Shown in pieces: positions 8,601 through 17,700 of a stretch of 32,434 bases of DNA (positions are counted from its first letter, which is position 1; every line of letters begins with the position of its first letter). The position numbers and the translations under genes are program-made. Below the pieces are notes generated by a model. It was not told where the DNA came from and did no database searches. It saw nothing but the letters and a program-made list of their open reading frames with translations. The stretch spans positions 1 through 32,434 of the forward strand of contig JAFVEE010000008.1 of NCBI GenBank assembly GCA_017478085.1. The letters run 5' to 3'. The stretch comes from Prevotella sp. (lineage in GTDB: Bacteria > Bacteroidota > Bacteroidia > Bacteroidales > Bacteroidaceae).

Positions 8601-8887
8601 GTGGCCAGCTGGGGCACCTTCAGCTCGTAGGTACCATCGTCTTCGGTGAGCACACTGTAGCCCTTGAAGTCGGAGGCCTGGACGATGGCACCCGGGATAG
8701 GCTTGCCAGTAGCGGCGTCGAGCACACGGCCCTTCACCGTTCGGGTGTCGTACTGCTTCTGCTTCGGTGCGGCCTTGCGCACAACGGCCTCCTCCTGCTC
8801 CTCGTCGTCAAAGTCCTCGTCCTGGGCGGAGAGGCTCAGCGGGAAGGCCATTAGCATCGTAAGTCCAAATAAGATATATCGTTTCAT
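5606..8887 (-). CDS. SusC/RagA-family TonB-dependent outer-membrane transporter
   Basis: A 1093-residue transporter. Residues 1-21 are a signal peptide ending SLSAQ. Residues 22-50 are an unusual charged segment, first acidic (DEDFDDEEQEE) then basic (VVRKAAPKQKQ). Residues 51-125 are a carboxypeptidase-regulatory-like domain (VKGRVLDAATGKPIPGAIV). The plug domain follows at about 155-260, with QPLIVIDGVPI and the SusC signature VTVMRNGTALYGAKGANGVI. The remainder is the 22-strand type barrel. It would import a ligand captured by the SusD encoded 46 bp downstream, powered by TonB-ExbBD. No clear TonB box of the LxEVVVTG type is seen between the regulatory-like domain and the plug. The barrel ends in Asn-Leu rather than the commoner terminal Phe. 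The sequence is clearly diverged from the other SusC of this unit. Confidence 0.95.
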   Translation of the reverse strand: MKRYILFGLTMLMAFPLSLSAQDEDFDDEEQEEAVVRKAAPKQKQYDTRTVKGRVLDAATGKPIPGAIVQASDFKGYSVLTEDDGTYELKVPQLATSLYVTSPDFNAVRMGLQPDERQFDVCMHSAIFSPDYSTGVNVLSNYDATDFKYSNAYNVKDEIQKQLGAFARTTGHNGTPGVGGTIFMNGINSLNVNAQPLIVIDGVPIDQQYGRELLHAGFFNDIVSNLSLLDIQKVTVMRNGTALYGAKGANGVILIETKRSHSMATRITASASAGITLQPKFVSMMSEDQYRGYASDLLKTTGTKLSDFQFLDENNAYYYRMYHGNYTDWKDYVYHEAVTQNYGINVEGGDAVANYNLSVNYTMANSPLKYNDVNRLNIRFNTDITLLDNFFVKFDASFGNQTRTIRDDSAPLSYDEGTPTSPSFLAYVKSPFLNPYSYGVDANLQPHFSDSQWEITDESYLNQALQDYPSYNWRLANPAALNEYADAENKNRFENSMLNIAVTPRYVFNQHLSLQEHFSYNLINTKEEYYIPLNGVPSYYVASVGDKMENERRSLFSKQNSVYSDTRLSWQNRYNAHSIGVFGGVRLQFESFKQNVGWGYNTGSDKTPFLSSGLRNSSTEGDAADWNSLAYYAQADYNYLNRYYVQANLTIEGSSRFGKDAGFKMFGAGWGVFPGVQASWVLTNEPWLAKVPSINYLRLTAGFDISGNDDIDYNAARSYFVARQYMKSSTSAAGLTFAGIGNDEIQWETTRRLNVGLESSLIGNRLGFSLNYFRSTTDNLLTYQSLGYLSGLEQNWSNGGKMQNEGFDVTATAKVLELKDWKWQLGASVGHYKNKIKELADGREEMLTQVGGATILTRVGQAANLFYGYKTEGVYATTAEADAAAQYILGDNGITRTYFQAGDVKFVDLDQTHGGVGEINDYDRVVIGDPNPDIYGNIFTSLSYKRLKLDVRFNYSLGNDVYNYMRQQLEGGNRFMNQTVAMTQRWQIEGQQTDMPRIQFQDPMGNSRFSDRWIEDGSYLRLKTVTLSYDLPVNSQFLQGLQFWVQANNVFTLTRYLGSDPEFSSTNAVLGQGIDMGQLGQSRSFVAGVKINL

Positions 8888-8933
8888 ATCGTTCCTATTT
8901 TGTTTCGTTAGGGTTCATATTCTCTTGGTCAGT

Positions 8934-10721
8934 TTATTGCTCATCGGTGGCTTCCAGATGGGGCCTGAAGATGATACAGTCGATGCGCAGGGTGTTGTCG
9001 AACATGCCAGCCGACAGCAGGAAGGTGGGAATGTTGCTCAGGATGCGAATCTGCACCTGCGCATTGTCCAGGCCGAAGGAGCAGGTGGGGAAGACCACCT
9101 TGGTGCCCAAGCTGATGGTATCGACGTCGAGGCCGCTACCTTTGCCCTTGCCCTGCGTTCCATTGTAGGAGCCCAGCTGGTACTTGGCATTGTTGAAGAC
9201 CTTGTCGTTGGCATCGGTGATGTTCTCGCGCGAGGGGCCGGTGCCATCGAGATCCTTGTACAGGCGCCACGCGGCAAAGCTGGTGGGCAGCAGGCGGGTC
9301 ACGGTGCTGTCGGCAGCATCGGCGGGAACGGTCACGATATAGATGTCGTAGGGCACGTTGGAGAGCACGTTGGGCACCTGGATGGCGATGTCGGGGTTGT
9401 TGACAGCGGCATTCTTCGGGTGAATTTCCAGATAGGCATTGCCCGACACGCGGTTGTAGTACTTGCTCCACGACGGCACGCGCACGGTGCTGAAGCGTCC
9501 GTAGGTGGTGTTGGCATCGTAGATGATGGAGGCGTTCTCGCCCTCGACCACGATGTCGCGCAGGAAGGTCTGGCGGGGATCCACGTTCCAGGTCTGGGCC
9601 TTGAGCACCTCGCCGTTGCTGCACTTGATGCGCTCTACATCGCTGAAGACGCCGCCCTGTGCCAGCGGGTTCTTGTACTCGTAGTAGGCCAGGGTGTCGC
9701 TGCCCCACATACGCTTACGCATGGAATAGGACACGGCGTTGTAGGAACGCACCGAGTCGACGCGGGTGATGCCGTCGGTGGCATAGCGGTTCAGGGCCGG
9801 GTTGGTGGTCATGCTGAAGGCAGTGCCCTCCATAATGGCCAGACGGGGCTTGGCCCAGCGCAGCGAGTCGTAGTTGTCGACCAGTTCGTGGTACTGGAAG
9901 TAGGGCTCGTACTGGTTGAGCAGGCGGGCCCAGTCTTCGTTCTTGGGCATGAGCATCCAGTAGGTACTGTCCTCGCTGTTGATGCGTCCCAGCTCGAAGA
10001 ACAGCTCGTTGTACTTCACCATGACCGAGTCGAGGTAGGTGGTCTTACCGTTCTTGATGTCGCCGGGAACCGAGAGGTCCTCGTCGAGCTCATAGCGGTA
10101 GTAGTGCGAGTTGTAGAGGAAGGCGGCCACGCTGTCGAGGTCGCTGTCGGTGCGCACATACTCGAAGATGTTGTTGTAGAACCGGACCGGCTGCTGCAGC
10201 GTGAAGAGCACGCCATTGTCGTAGAGCGTGTTGGAGCTGAGCAGTTGCTCGCCACCGAAGGTCTGGCCATTGAGCACGATGTACTTGCCGTTCATCATCA
10301 CGATCGAGTCGTTCTTGGCCGATGCATCGGCCACCGAGTGGGTGTAGCGGGCAATGTGGTTCTGCAGGAACTCCTTGATGGCGCGGTTGTCGGCCAGGCG
10401 CACGCCCTCGGCAGCCTCCTGCCGGTAGAGGGCAATCACGCTGTCGGCCTGAGCGCTCGTGAAGTTGGCATTGGAGGGAGCAAAGACGGTGAACATCTGG
10501 CTGCTCTTGAGCGACTTGTCGTAGCCGCAGGCCTCGACCACCCGGCGGAAGTTGCTCAGCTGGTCGTTCTGCTCCAGGGCCTGCCAGAGCGTTCCCTCGT
10601 TGGCACCCGCCAGAGGCGTGTCAACATAGTGGTCGTCCCAGGTCTCGGTACAGGCCGTGAAGGTGAGGGCGGCCACGGCCAGCCCTATCACCTTTTTATT
10701 ATGCTGAATGAATCTGATCAT
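8934..10721 (-). CDS. Fasciclin-domain surface lipoprotein, 595 residues
   Basis: The lipobox FTAC (Cys24) is followed by TETWDD. A fasciclin (FAS1) domain spans about residues 40-180, shown by NFRRVVEACGYDKSL, FTVFAPSNANF, FLQNHIARYTHS, a stretch on NGKYIVLNG, and DNGVLFTLQQPV. A second, weaker FAS1-like unit follows (FEYVRTDSDLDSVAAFL, STYWMLMPKNEDW). The C-terminal third is predicted beta-rich (YLEIHPKN, VPYDIYIVTVP, VQIRILSNI). FAS1 domains mediate adhesion or ligand binding in several kingdoms. Sitting between SusD and SusC genes, this protein is probably an accessory surface lipoprotein of the import complex. It begins 33 bp after the previous gene ends; ligand unknown. Confidence 0.85.
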   Translation of the reverse strand: MIRFIQHNKKVIGLAVAALTFTACTETWDDHYVDTPLAGANEGTLWQALEQNDQLSNFRRVVEACGYDKSLKSSQMFTVFAPSNANFTSAQADSVIALYRQEAAEGVRLADNRAIKEFLQNHIARYTHSVADASAKNDSIVMMNGKYIVLNGQTFGGEQLLSSNTLYDNGVLFTLQQPVRFYNNIFEYVRTDSDLDSVAAFLYNSHYYRYELDEDLSVPGDIKNGKTTYLDSVMVKYNELFFELGRINSEDSTYWMLMPKNEDWARLLNQYEPYFQYHELVDNYDSLRWAKPRLAIMEGTAFSMTTNPALNRYATDGITRVDSVRSYNAVSYSMRKRMWGSDTLAYYEYKNPLAQGGVFSDVERIKCSNGEVLKAQTWNVDPRQTFLRDIVVEGENASIIYDANTTYGRFSTVRVPSWSKYYNRVSGNAYLEIHPKNAAVNNPDIAIQVPNVLSNVPYDIYIVTVPADAADSTVTRLLPTSFAAWRLYKDLDGTGPSRENITDANDKVFNNAKYQLGSYNGTQGKGKGSGLDVDTISLGTKVVFPTCSFGLDNAQVQIRILSNIPTFLLSAGMFDNTLRIDCIIFRPHLEATDEQ

Positions 10722-10754
10722 AATTCTTAATTCTCAATTCTTAATTCATAAATC

Positions 10755-12914
10755 TTATAGGTCGTCCTCGCGCATCTCACCGTCGCTGATGCCATAGACG
10801 CTCTTGGGCACCACCTCGATGTAGTCGAGCATGCACTCGTTCTTGCCTCGCACGATCTTCGTGGCCTTGCGAATGCGCACATAGTAGTACTTGCCGGGCT
10901 CCATATTGGCCGTGCAGAGCACGATGCGGAAGGTGTTGGCAATGTCGGCGAAGTGGGTCTTCGAGCTCTGGTCGCCGGTGCCGCAGCCGCAGCCCCAGGC
11001 ACCGCGATAGAAGCCCTTGTTCTTCAGCACCTTCTGGTCGTTGGTCAGGATGTCCTCGGCCTCAGTGTCGCCCTCGCCATTGTCGGGATAGGCCAGCTCA
11101 CGAATCTTGGTATAGCCCGTGACGGCCGAACCGCCCACGGGGGTATAGGTCAGGTTGAAGCTGGTGCCCAGCAGTTCGGCATTGTTCATCTGCACGTCCA
11201 TATCGACGGGCACGCCCTGGGGCTCGGTGGGCACTTCCTTCTCGCCGAAGTAGAACTGGCAGATGGTGCGCACGCCGGCCATGGCTGCATAGCCCAGACG
11301 CACCTGGTAGGTACCGGCCACGGGCACGGGAGGCAGACGGAAGCTCACGTCGAAGTTGCCCTGGGTGATCATCTCGTCGCCACTGTACGACCAGTAGCCC
11401 GAACGCGGATGGCGGTACACGAAGTAGCCGTCGCCGCTCATGGTCACACCCGTCAGGTAGCCATCGGGATAGTAATAGTTGTAGCCCACCTCGGGCATCT
11501 TGTCGAGGATGGCATCCTTCTGGTGAATCTGGTAGTCGCCGTTCATGCGGTGGCCATTGGTCATCATCTCGGGGAACAGGGCCGACATGTCGATGCGCAT
11601 GCGGGCGTTGTCGACCACGTCGCGGGTATCGGTATTGAAGGCGACGATGTCGTTGATGTAGAAGTAGAAGCCGTTGGCGGCGTCGTTCTCATAGCCATTC
11701 TCCACGGTGTACTGCACCTCGCTGCCTTCAAGGGGTTTGGCCGTGAACTTGTCGTAGCGACGGTTCAGGTAGTGGCGCTTCAGCGTGGCATGGCTGCCCA
11801 GGCCGCTCACGTCGACGGTGTACTTCTCGACCTTCAGCATGGTGTACTGCAGCATCGTCTCATACCACTCGGTGGGGTTCATATAGTTGGTGAAGATGCC
11901 CAAGTCATCGCGCACGGTGAGGTACTCGGGCTTCTCCATCGAGCGGGGCAGGATGTGGTAGGCCATAAAGCGATAGAGCGGGTTGCGCGGATCGTCCAGA
12001 TGGTCGAAGCTGGTATAGTCCTGACCGGCATCGGCGGGGAAGGTCACGTCGTAGATGCTCTTGGCCAGGTCGTAGAGCTCGTGCAGGGCCTGCTCAGCGT
12101 TCTCCTTGGGGTCGGTCTTGATGTAGCCTCGCTGCAGGAGCACATCGTTGGGCACCATAAAGGCGGTGAAGCCGTAGTACTTGTGCTCAGGGGCCAGGGC
12201 AATCTCGTCGGGCTCGGCACCCGAGGTGTAGCGGTACTGGTACTCGGGCTGCTCGTAGCTCTCGTCCTCGTAGGGCATCATGGCCTCGTCGAGACCGGTG
12301 CGCTGCAGGGCCAGGTAGTACAGGCTGAGGCGCGGGTTCTTCTTGATGAGCTCGGGCACCATGCGGGTGGAGTTCTCAAGCACCACGTCAATCTGCTGCA
12401 CGATACCGTTCTCCACGGAGTCGTTCTGCGTGTTATAGTTGATGCGGGCCGTGCGGTTCAGCAGCACCACGGCATTGCCGTCGGCATCCTCGTCGCTGTC
12501 TGCCTGAATGAAACGGCGGTTCATGTTCATCACACCAGCGCCGATGTCGTAGGTAGAATAGGCCTTGTCGCTCGTCAGGTGGGTGCGGGCAATGGTGTCG
12601 CACTCCAGGTCGGTCAGCTCGGCTACCGATGAGCGGCCCTTCTGTGCCAGGTAGGCCTGCACGGCATCGTTGGTAGGCACGAAGCAGGTGTAGTGGCCGT
12701 AGGCCGAGAGCAGATCCATCAGTCCGGCACGCTCCACGATGGTGGTGAAGTCGCTATAGTCGCTGCGGTTCCTCAGGTAGTCGCTCATCATCTCGCCCGT
12801 GAACGAGTAGTAGTACTCGTCATCAGGCTCGTCGGAGCACGATGTCAGCACCGGCAGCGTGAAGGCCACTAAGGCCAGCAGGGCAAATATCTTGTTCTTC
12901 AGTTTCATAATCAT
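10755..12914 (-). CDS. Fasciclin-domain surface lipoprotein, 719 residues
   Basis: The lipobox LTSC (Cys26) is followed by SDEPDDE, a strong acidic surface-export pattern. A FAS1 domain covers about residues 40-170 (FTTIVERAGLMDLLSAYGHY, CFVPTNDAV, HLTSDKAYS). A second FAS1-like region follows (YYLALQRTGLDEAM, GFTAFMVPNDVLL, YRFMAYHILPRSM). The last roughly 270 residues look like a beta-sandwich (GTYQVRLGYAAMAGV, FNLTYTPVGG, KYYYVRIRKATKIV, MLDYIEVVP) of the kind found in Bacteroidota fasciclin proteins; I do not give it a family name. Two starts are possible, Met1 (12914) or Met3 (12908); the second gives the more typical MKLKNKIF signal peptide. It lies 30 bp after the upstream SusD gene. 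Confidence 0.85.
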   Translation of the reverse strand: MIMKLKNKIFALLALVAFTLPVLTSCSDEPDDEYYYSFTGEMMSDYLRNRSDYSDFTTIVERAGLMDLLSAYGHYTCFVPTNDAVQAYLAQKGRSSVAELTDLECDTIARTHLTSDKAYSTYDIGAGVMNMNRRFIQADSDEDADGNAVVLLNRTARINYNTQNDSVENGIVQQIDVVLENSTRMVPELIKKNPRLSLYYLALQRTGLDEAMMPYEDESYEQPEYQYRYTSGAEPDEIALAPEHKYYGFTAFMVPNDVLLQRGYIKTDPKENAEQALHELYDLAKSIYDVTFPADAGQDYTSFDHLDDPRNPLYRFMAYHILPRSMEKPEYLTVRDDLGIFTNYMNPTEWYETMLQYTMLKVEKYTVDVSGLGSHATLKRHYLNRRYDKFTAKPLEGSEVQYTVENGYENDAANGFYFYINDIVAFNTDTRDVVDNARMRIDMSALFPEMMTNGHRMNGDYQIHQKDAILDKMPEVGYNYYYPDGYLTGVTMSGDGYFVYRHPRSGYWSYSGDEMITQGNFDVSFRLPPVPVAGTYQVRLGYAAMAGVRTICQFYFGEKEVPTEPQGVPVDMDVQMNNAELLGTSFNLTYTPVGGSAVTGYTKIRELAYPDNGEGDTEAEDILTNDQKVLKNKGFYRGAWGCGCGTGDQSSKTHFADIANTFRIVLCTANMEPGKYYYVRIRKATKIVRGKNECMLDYIEVVPKSVYGISDGEMREDDL

Positions 12915-12944
12915 TCAACTTTTAAGTATAATACGTTTTACACC

Positions 12945-14693
12945 TCAATTTCCCGAAGTATTCGTGAAGCTGCTGTTCTCGCCGCTGCCGAATGCGGGGT
13001 TCTGCACGAGTGCATTGTTGACGCGCATTTCCTCCAGGTTGTAGGGCCAGAAGATGGCATCGATTTTCTTCAGACGGCGCAGGGCCACGGCCGAGTTGGG
13101 CAGGTCCTTGTAGCCCAGGTAGCCGGTGAGCACGTCGGTATTGCCGTCGCGCAGCGAGCGGCGCACCAGGTCGTACCAGCGCTTGCCCTCGAACATAAGC
13201 TCGCGCTGACGCTCTTCGAGCACCAGTTCCTGCATGGTCTCCTTCTTGGCCACGTAGCTCTTGGCCTGCAGGCTGTCGGTGATGATGGTCTGTAGGATGG
13301 AGCGGTTGTTCACGGCCTGCACCAGTTCGAAAGCCCGCGACAGCTCACTGCTGCCATCGCTGCCCATCTCGGTGAGGGCCTCGGCCTTGAGGAGCATGAT
13401 GTCGGTAAGACGGTAGATAATCCAGTTGCTGGTGTTGTCGTCCTTAGGATAGGGCGAGGTGACGGTGAGCATGTAGCTGTTGGTCGTCGTACCCGACACG
13501 GTGATGTCGTTCATACGCCTCACATACTTGTTGATGCCGTACTGCTTGGAGCCCAGGCTATACATGTTCTCGTAGTAGCGGGCATCGTACTTCTTGAAGA
13601 GGTTGCTCGACGAGTTCTCATCATAAATCAGATAGGCGGCGGGGCCCACATAGCCCTGGGGGTCGGTGGCATTGCCGTAGAGGGAGTTGACGGCGCCGTT
13701 GCGCATCATGCCCGAGCTGTTCATATAGACCAGCTCGAAGATGATCTCGTCGCTATCGCCCACGCCCACTGAGCTGTTGGTCTGGCCGAAGATGTTGTAG
13801 AAGGCACGGCCAAACTCGTTGGAGGTGCCATAGCGGCTGGCCTCGATGGGATAGCCGTTCAGTCGGCCATCCTGGTCGAGGTTACGTCCGGAGTACTTCT
13901 CCTTGTAGTAGTCCTTCTTCGAGTCGATGACCAGGTCGGCATACTTCACGCAGTTCTGGTAGTCCTGCTTCCAGAGGTACATCTCGCACAGCATGGAGTA
14001 GATGGCATCGCGGGTGATGCGGCCCGTCTGGTAGAGAGCCTGCGTGCTGGGGTAGCGCACCATGGCGTCGCCCTTCACGCTCTCCAGGTCGGAAATCAGG
14101 CTGTCGAGGATCTCGTTGAACGGCGTGGCGGCGATTTCCATTGGCTGGTTGTCGTCGGTGTAGGCCTCGGTGATGTAGGGCACATCGCGGAAGGTGCGAA
14201 TCAGGTAGAAGTAGCACAGGGCGCGCAGGGCCTTGGCCTCGGCCTCGGTGCTGCGCAGCATGGTCTCGGAGTAGGCGGGATCTTTCTCGGCCACCTGCGG
14301 AGCATAGAGCAGCACGGTGTTGCAGCGGTTGATCACGCCATAGAACTCATTGTAGGTCGTATAGCCGTTGCTGGCATCGATGTTCTCGTTGATGACGCGC
14401 TGCAGGTTCACCACATTGCTGATGTTGGTGCCCTTCTCGATGTTGTCGCTGCGGAACTCGCCCCACACCATCATGCGGCTCACCACATTCTCGGTCTGCA
14501 AGGCCGAGTAGCAGCTCACGAGCACATTGTCCACGTCGCTCTTCTCGTTCCAGAACTTCTCCAGCACGATGCGGTCCTGCGGTTCAATCTCAAGGAAGTC
14601 GCCACAGCTGGAAAAGAAGAGAGCCGAGGGAGAGAGGAGAGCCAGTGCAGCAAGGCCCCTCACCTTTTTATATATAGCATGTTTTCTCATCAT
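12945..14693 (-). CDS. SusD/RagB-family surface lipoprotein (third gene of unit)
   Basis: A 582-residue SusD homologue. The signal peptide ends FSSC (Cys30) followed by GDFLEIEPQDR, the classic SusD start. Next come WNEKSDVDNVLVSCYSAL and the tetratricopeptide-like region (EAEAKALRALCYFYLIRTFR, LYQTGRITRDAIYSMLCEMY). The C-terminal SusD domain contains LVLEERQRELMFEGKRWYDL, the strongest family motif. It would partner the SusC encoded 39 bp upstream (14733-18161). It is clearly different in sequence from the second SusD of the unit, so the two pairs probably do not share a recent duplication. Two Met codons (residues 1 and 2) are possible starts. Confidence 0.95.
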   Translation of the reverse strand: MMRKHAIYKKVRGLAALALLSPSALFFSSCGDFLEIEPQDRIVLEKFWNEKSDVDNVLVSCYSALQTENVVSRMMVWGEFRSDNIEKGTNISNVVNLQRVINENIDASNGYTTYNEFYGVINRCNTVLLYAPQVAEKDPAYSETMLRSTEAEAKALRALCYFYLIRTFRDVPYITEAYTDDNQPMEIAATPFNEILDSLISDLESVKGDAMVRYPSTQALYQTGRITRDAIYSMLCEMYLWKQDYQNCVKYADLVIDSKKDYYKEKYSGRNLDQDGRLNGYPIEASRYGTSNEFGRAFYNIFGQTNSSVGVGDSDEIIFELVYMNSSGMMRNGAVNSLYGNATDPQGYVGPAAYLIYDENSSSNLFKKYDARYYENMYSLGSKQYGINKYVRRMNDITVSGTTTNSYMLTVTSPYPKDDNTSNWIIYRLTDIMLLKAEALTEMGSDGSSELSRAFELVQAVNNRSILQTIITDSLQAKSYVAKKETMQELVLEERQRELMFEGKRWYDLVRRSLRDGNTDVLTGYLGYKDLPNSAVALRRLKKIDAIFWPYNLEEMRVNNALVQNPAFGSGENSSFTNTSGN

Positions 14694-14732
14694 TTCTAAT
14701 TCCTCATTAGTAAATTCATCAAATTATGTTGA

Positions 14733-17700
14733 TTAGAATCTCACGGTCACACCCAGGGTGTAGGACTTGGATCGAGGAGTCTGACCCGTATCGCAGGCAG
14801 GACCGTAGCCGCCGTAGGCCACTTCGGGATCGACGCCCGAGTACTTCGTGAGCACGAACAGGTTGTTGGCGCTCAGGTAGAAGCTCACGCCGCTCAGGCC
14901 GATGGTCTTCACCAGCTTCTTCTTCAGGGCGTAGGTCAGCTGCAGGTAGTTCAGTCGCAGGTAGTCGCCCTTCTCCACGAAGCGGTCGCTGATGAGCGTG
15001 TTGCGGTTGCTGTCGGCACCATAGAGTGCACGCGGAATGCTCGTCACGTCGCCTTCCTTGCGCCAGCGGTAGTTCACGGCCTCGGCCTGGTTGTTGTTCG
15101 AGATCATGGCCTCGAGGTCCAGACGCGACAGGTTCAGGATCTTATTGCCCAGACGATAAGTGAACTGGGTGCTCAGGCGCCAGTCGCCATAGTTGAAGGT
15201 GAAGCCGAAGCCACCGGTCAGCTTAGGCAGCGAGGTGCCCAGGTAGACGATGTCGAGTGCATTGATGTTGCCGTCGTGGTTCACGTCCTCGTAGATGGCA
15301 TCGCCACCCTTGAAGAAGCGGGTCGAGGTAGACTCGTTGTCGTAGGCAAAGGCCATGGGTATGGGCTTGCCCTCGTCGTCGACGATCACCTTGCCCTCGG
15401 CGTTCTGTGCCACAGGAGCCGTGAGGGGCATGCGCGTGGTCTTCAGCACGTCGGTATAGAACTGTTCAGGCAGGTTGCCGCTCAGGAAGTCGTTGACGAA
15501 GTCCTGATAGGTATTGTAGTTGCTCTGTATGAGCTGCGTCTTCCAGTTGGTCTCTAAGAAGTCGTAGGAGCAGTTGTAGACGCCCAGCGAGCGGAAGCCG
15601 TAGATGGAACCGAAGGCGTTGTGCAGCTGAATGCGGGTGAGCACCTGGCGGTTCACGTTGGTGAACGTGGAGTTCTGGTTCTTCAGCAGGTTCTCGTCCA
15701 TCTCCAGGATCTCGTTGCGGTTGTTACCGAAGTTCACGTTCATATCCATCGAGAACTTGCCCTTCTTGATGAGCTTGTTCGTGTCGATGTGGAACTCCCA
15801 GCCCATATTGCGCATCTTACCGTTGTTGCGATAGGGCAGCGTGGTGAAGCCGGCGTTCGAGGGAATGCGGAAGTTGGCCTGCAGAATGTCCTTGGTGGTC
15901 TGGGTGTAGCCCTCGAGGGTGACCTTCAGTCGGTCGTCGAGGAAGCCCAGGTCGATACCCAGGTTCCAGCTGTTGGTGCGCTGGGCGGTGAGGTTGGTCA
16001 GGCGGATGTTCTCCGGGCGCATCAGGCCGCTCATGTCCAGATAGGCACCGGTGCTGCTGTAGATAGAGGTGTACAGGTAGTCGCGCGAGGGCTGGTTACC
16101 GTTGACACCCCAGCTGGGACGCAGCGAGAGCATCGACAGGTACTTGGTGGCCCACTTCATCCAGGGCTCGTCGATGATGTTCCAGCGGAACGAGGCCGAG
16201 GGGTAGTAGACCCAGCGCTTGTCGGGACCGAACTTGGTGGTTCCCTCGGCACGCAGCGAGGCCGTGAGGCTGTACAGACCGCCCTTGTAGGCGTAGTGGC
16301 CTTGCAGCACGAAGTTCATGGAGCGCCACTCGCCGTAGCCCGACGAGATGCCGGTCACCAGGCTGCCTGCGTCAGGGCTCTCAATGCCGCCCGAAGGCAG
16401 GCCCTTGCCGCTGGTGCCCTGCGAGCTCGACGTACCCGTGTTCAGCTCGAAGCGGCCCATCAGTCCGGCCGAGTGGTCCTTGTTGGTGAAGGCGGGGGTG
16501 AGGGTGAGCTGCTGCTTGGTGTTGAACGACACGCGCTTCGACGAGCCGCTGTACGAGGTGTTGATGCCATCGTGCCAGTCAACGGTGGTCAGCTCGGCGG
16601 GGTAGAACGAATCGTCGTAGCTGTTGAAGATGTTCATATAGACCGATCCGCGCCAGTCCAGACGCCAGTGGTCCTCGTCCATGCCCAGGAGCTTGTAGTT
16701 GATGATGAGCTCGGGGTTCATGTCGTAGGTGGCCGACGTGTTCTTGGCCAGATGGGCCGAGGCCACGGGGTTGCGGTAGGCCTTCTGGTTGTCGGTCTTG
16801 CCGCTCGACGGGTTGAACACGTTGGAAGCGCTCTGCAGCATGTTGTAGTAGGCATCGGTGTCCTCGCCCGTGTCGGGGTCCTGCTCGTAGATGCTCATGT
16901 TAGGCATCTTCAGCATGGCCAGCCACAGCAGGTTGTCGCTGTTGCGGTGGTTCTTGGTGTAGGTCATGGCGAAGTTGGTGCTCACGCGGATGCGCTCCGA
17001 CACGTTGTAGTCCAGGTTCACGCGGGTTGAGAAGCGGTTCAGCTTCTGCTCGATGACCGAACCCGTCTCGTGGTCGAAGCCGCCCGAGATGCGGAACGTG
17101 GCCTTCTCGCCACCACCCTCAATGGTGAGGTAGTGGTTCTGGCGCAGACCCCACTGGGTCACGGCGTCGTACCAGTCGGTGTTGTTGTTGTACTGCTGGT
17201 ACTCCGAGTAGGTGGGGTCGTAGTTCAGCTCGCGGATGTTCGAGGCCTCATCGCTCTGGCGGGGGTTGAAGTAGCTCTCCTTGAGCAGCATGGTGTAGTC
17301 GTCGCCCGTCAGCAGGTCGTAGCCCTTGGGCTGGTAGGTGCCAGTGAGCTTCAGCGAGTAGGTGAGCTTCGGCTTGCCGCGGCTACCACGCTTGGTGGTC
17401 AGCTCGATGACGCCCGAGCCGCCCTGCGAACCGTAGATGGCCGTAGCACCGGCATCCTTCAGCACGGTGATCGAGGCAATGTCCTCTGGGTTCACGTTCA
17501 GCAGTTCGGCAAACTTCTCCTGGTTGGCACCAGCCAGGTCGAAGTTGTCCATATCGAGGTCGTTGCGAATGTTGCCGTCGACCACGATCAGGGGGTTACC
17601 GTTGGTCAGGTCCGAGACCGAGGTGGTACCACGCAGACGCATGGTTGATCCCGAGCCCAGGTCGCCGCCCGCCACGATGTCGAGACCGGCGATACGGCCC

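Noticed and set aside
6149-8854. A 901-codon open frame on the plus strand opposite the second SusC, and similar long open frames opposite other genes (3742-5616, 8664-10730, 10953-12632, 21392-24247, 27473-29506)
   Set aside because: The conceptual proteins are Val/Gly/Ala/His-rich with no family features, while the opposite strand encodes clear family members. They arise from biased codon use in GC-rich DNA.
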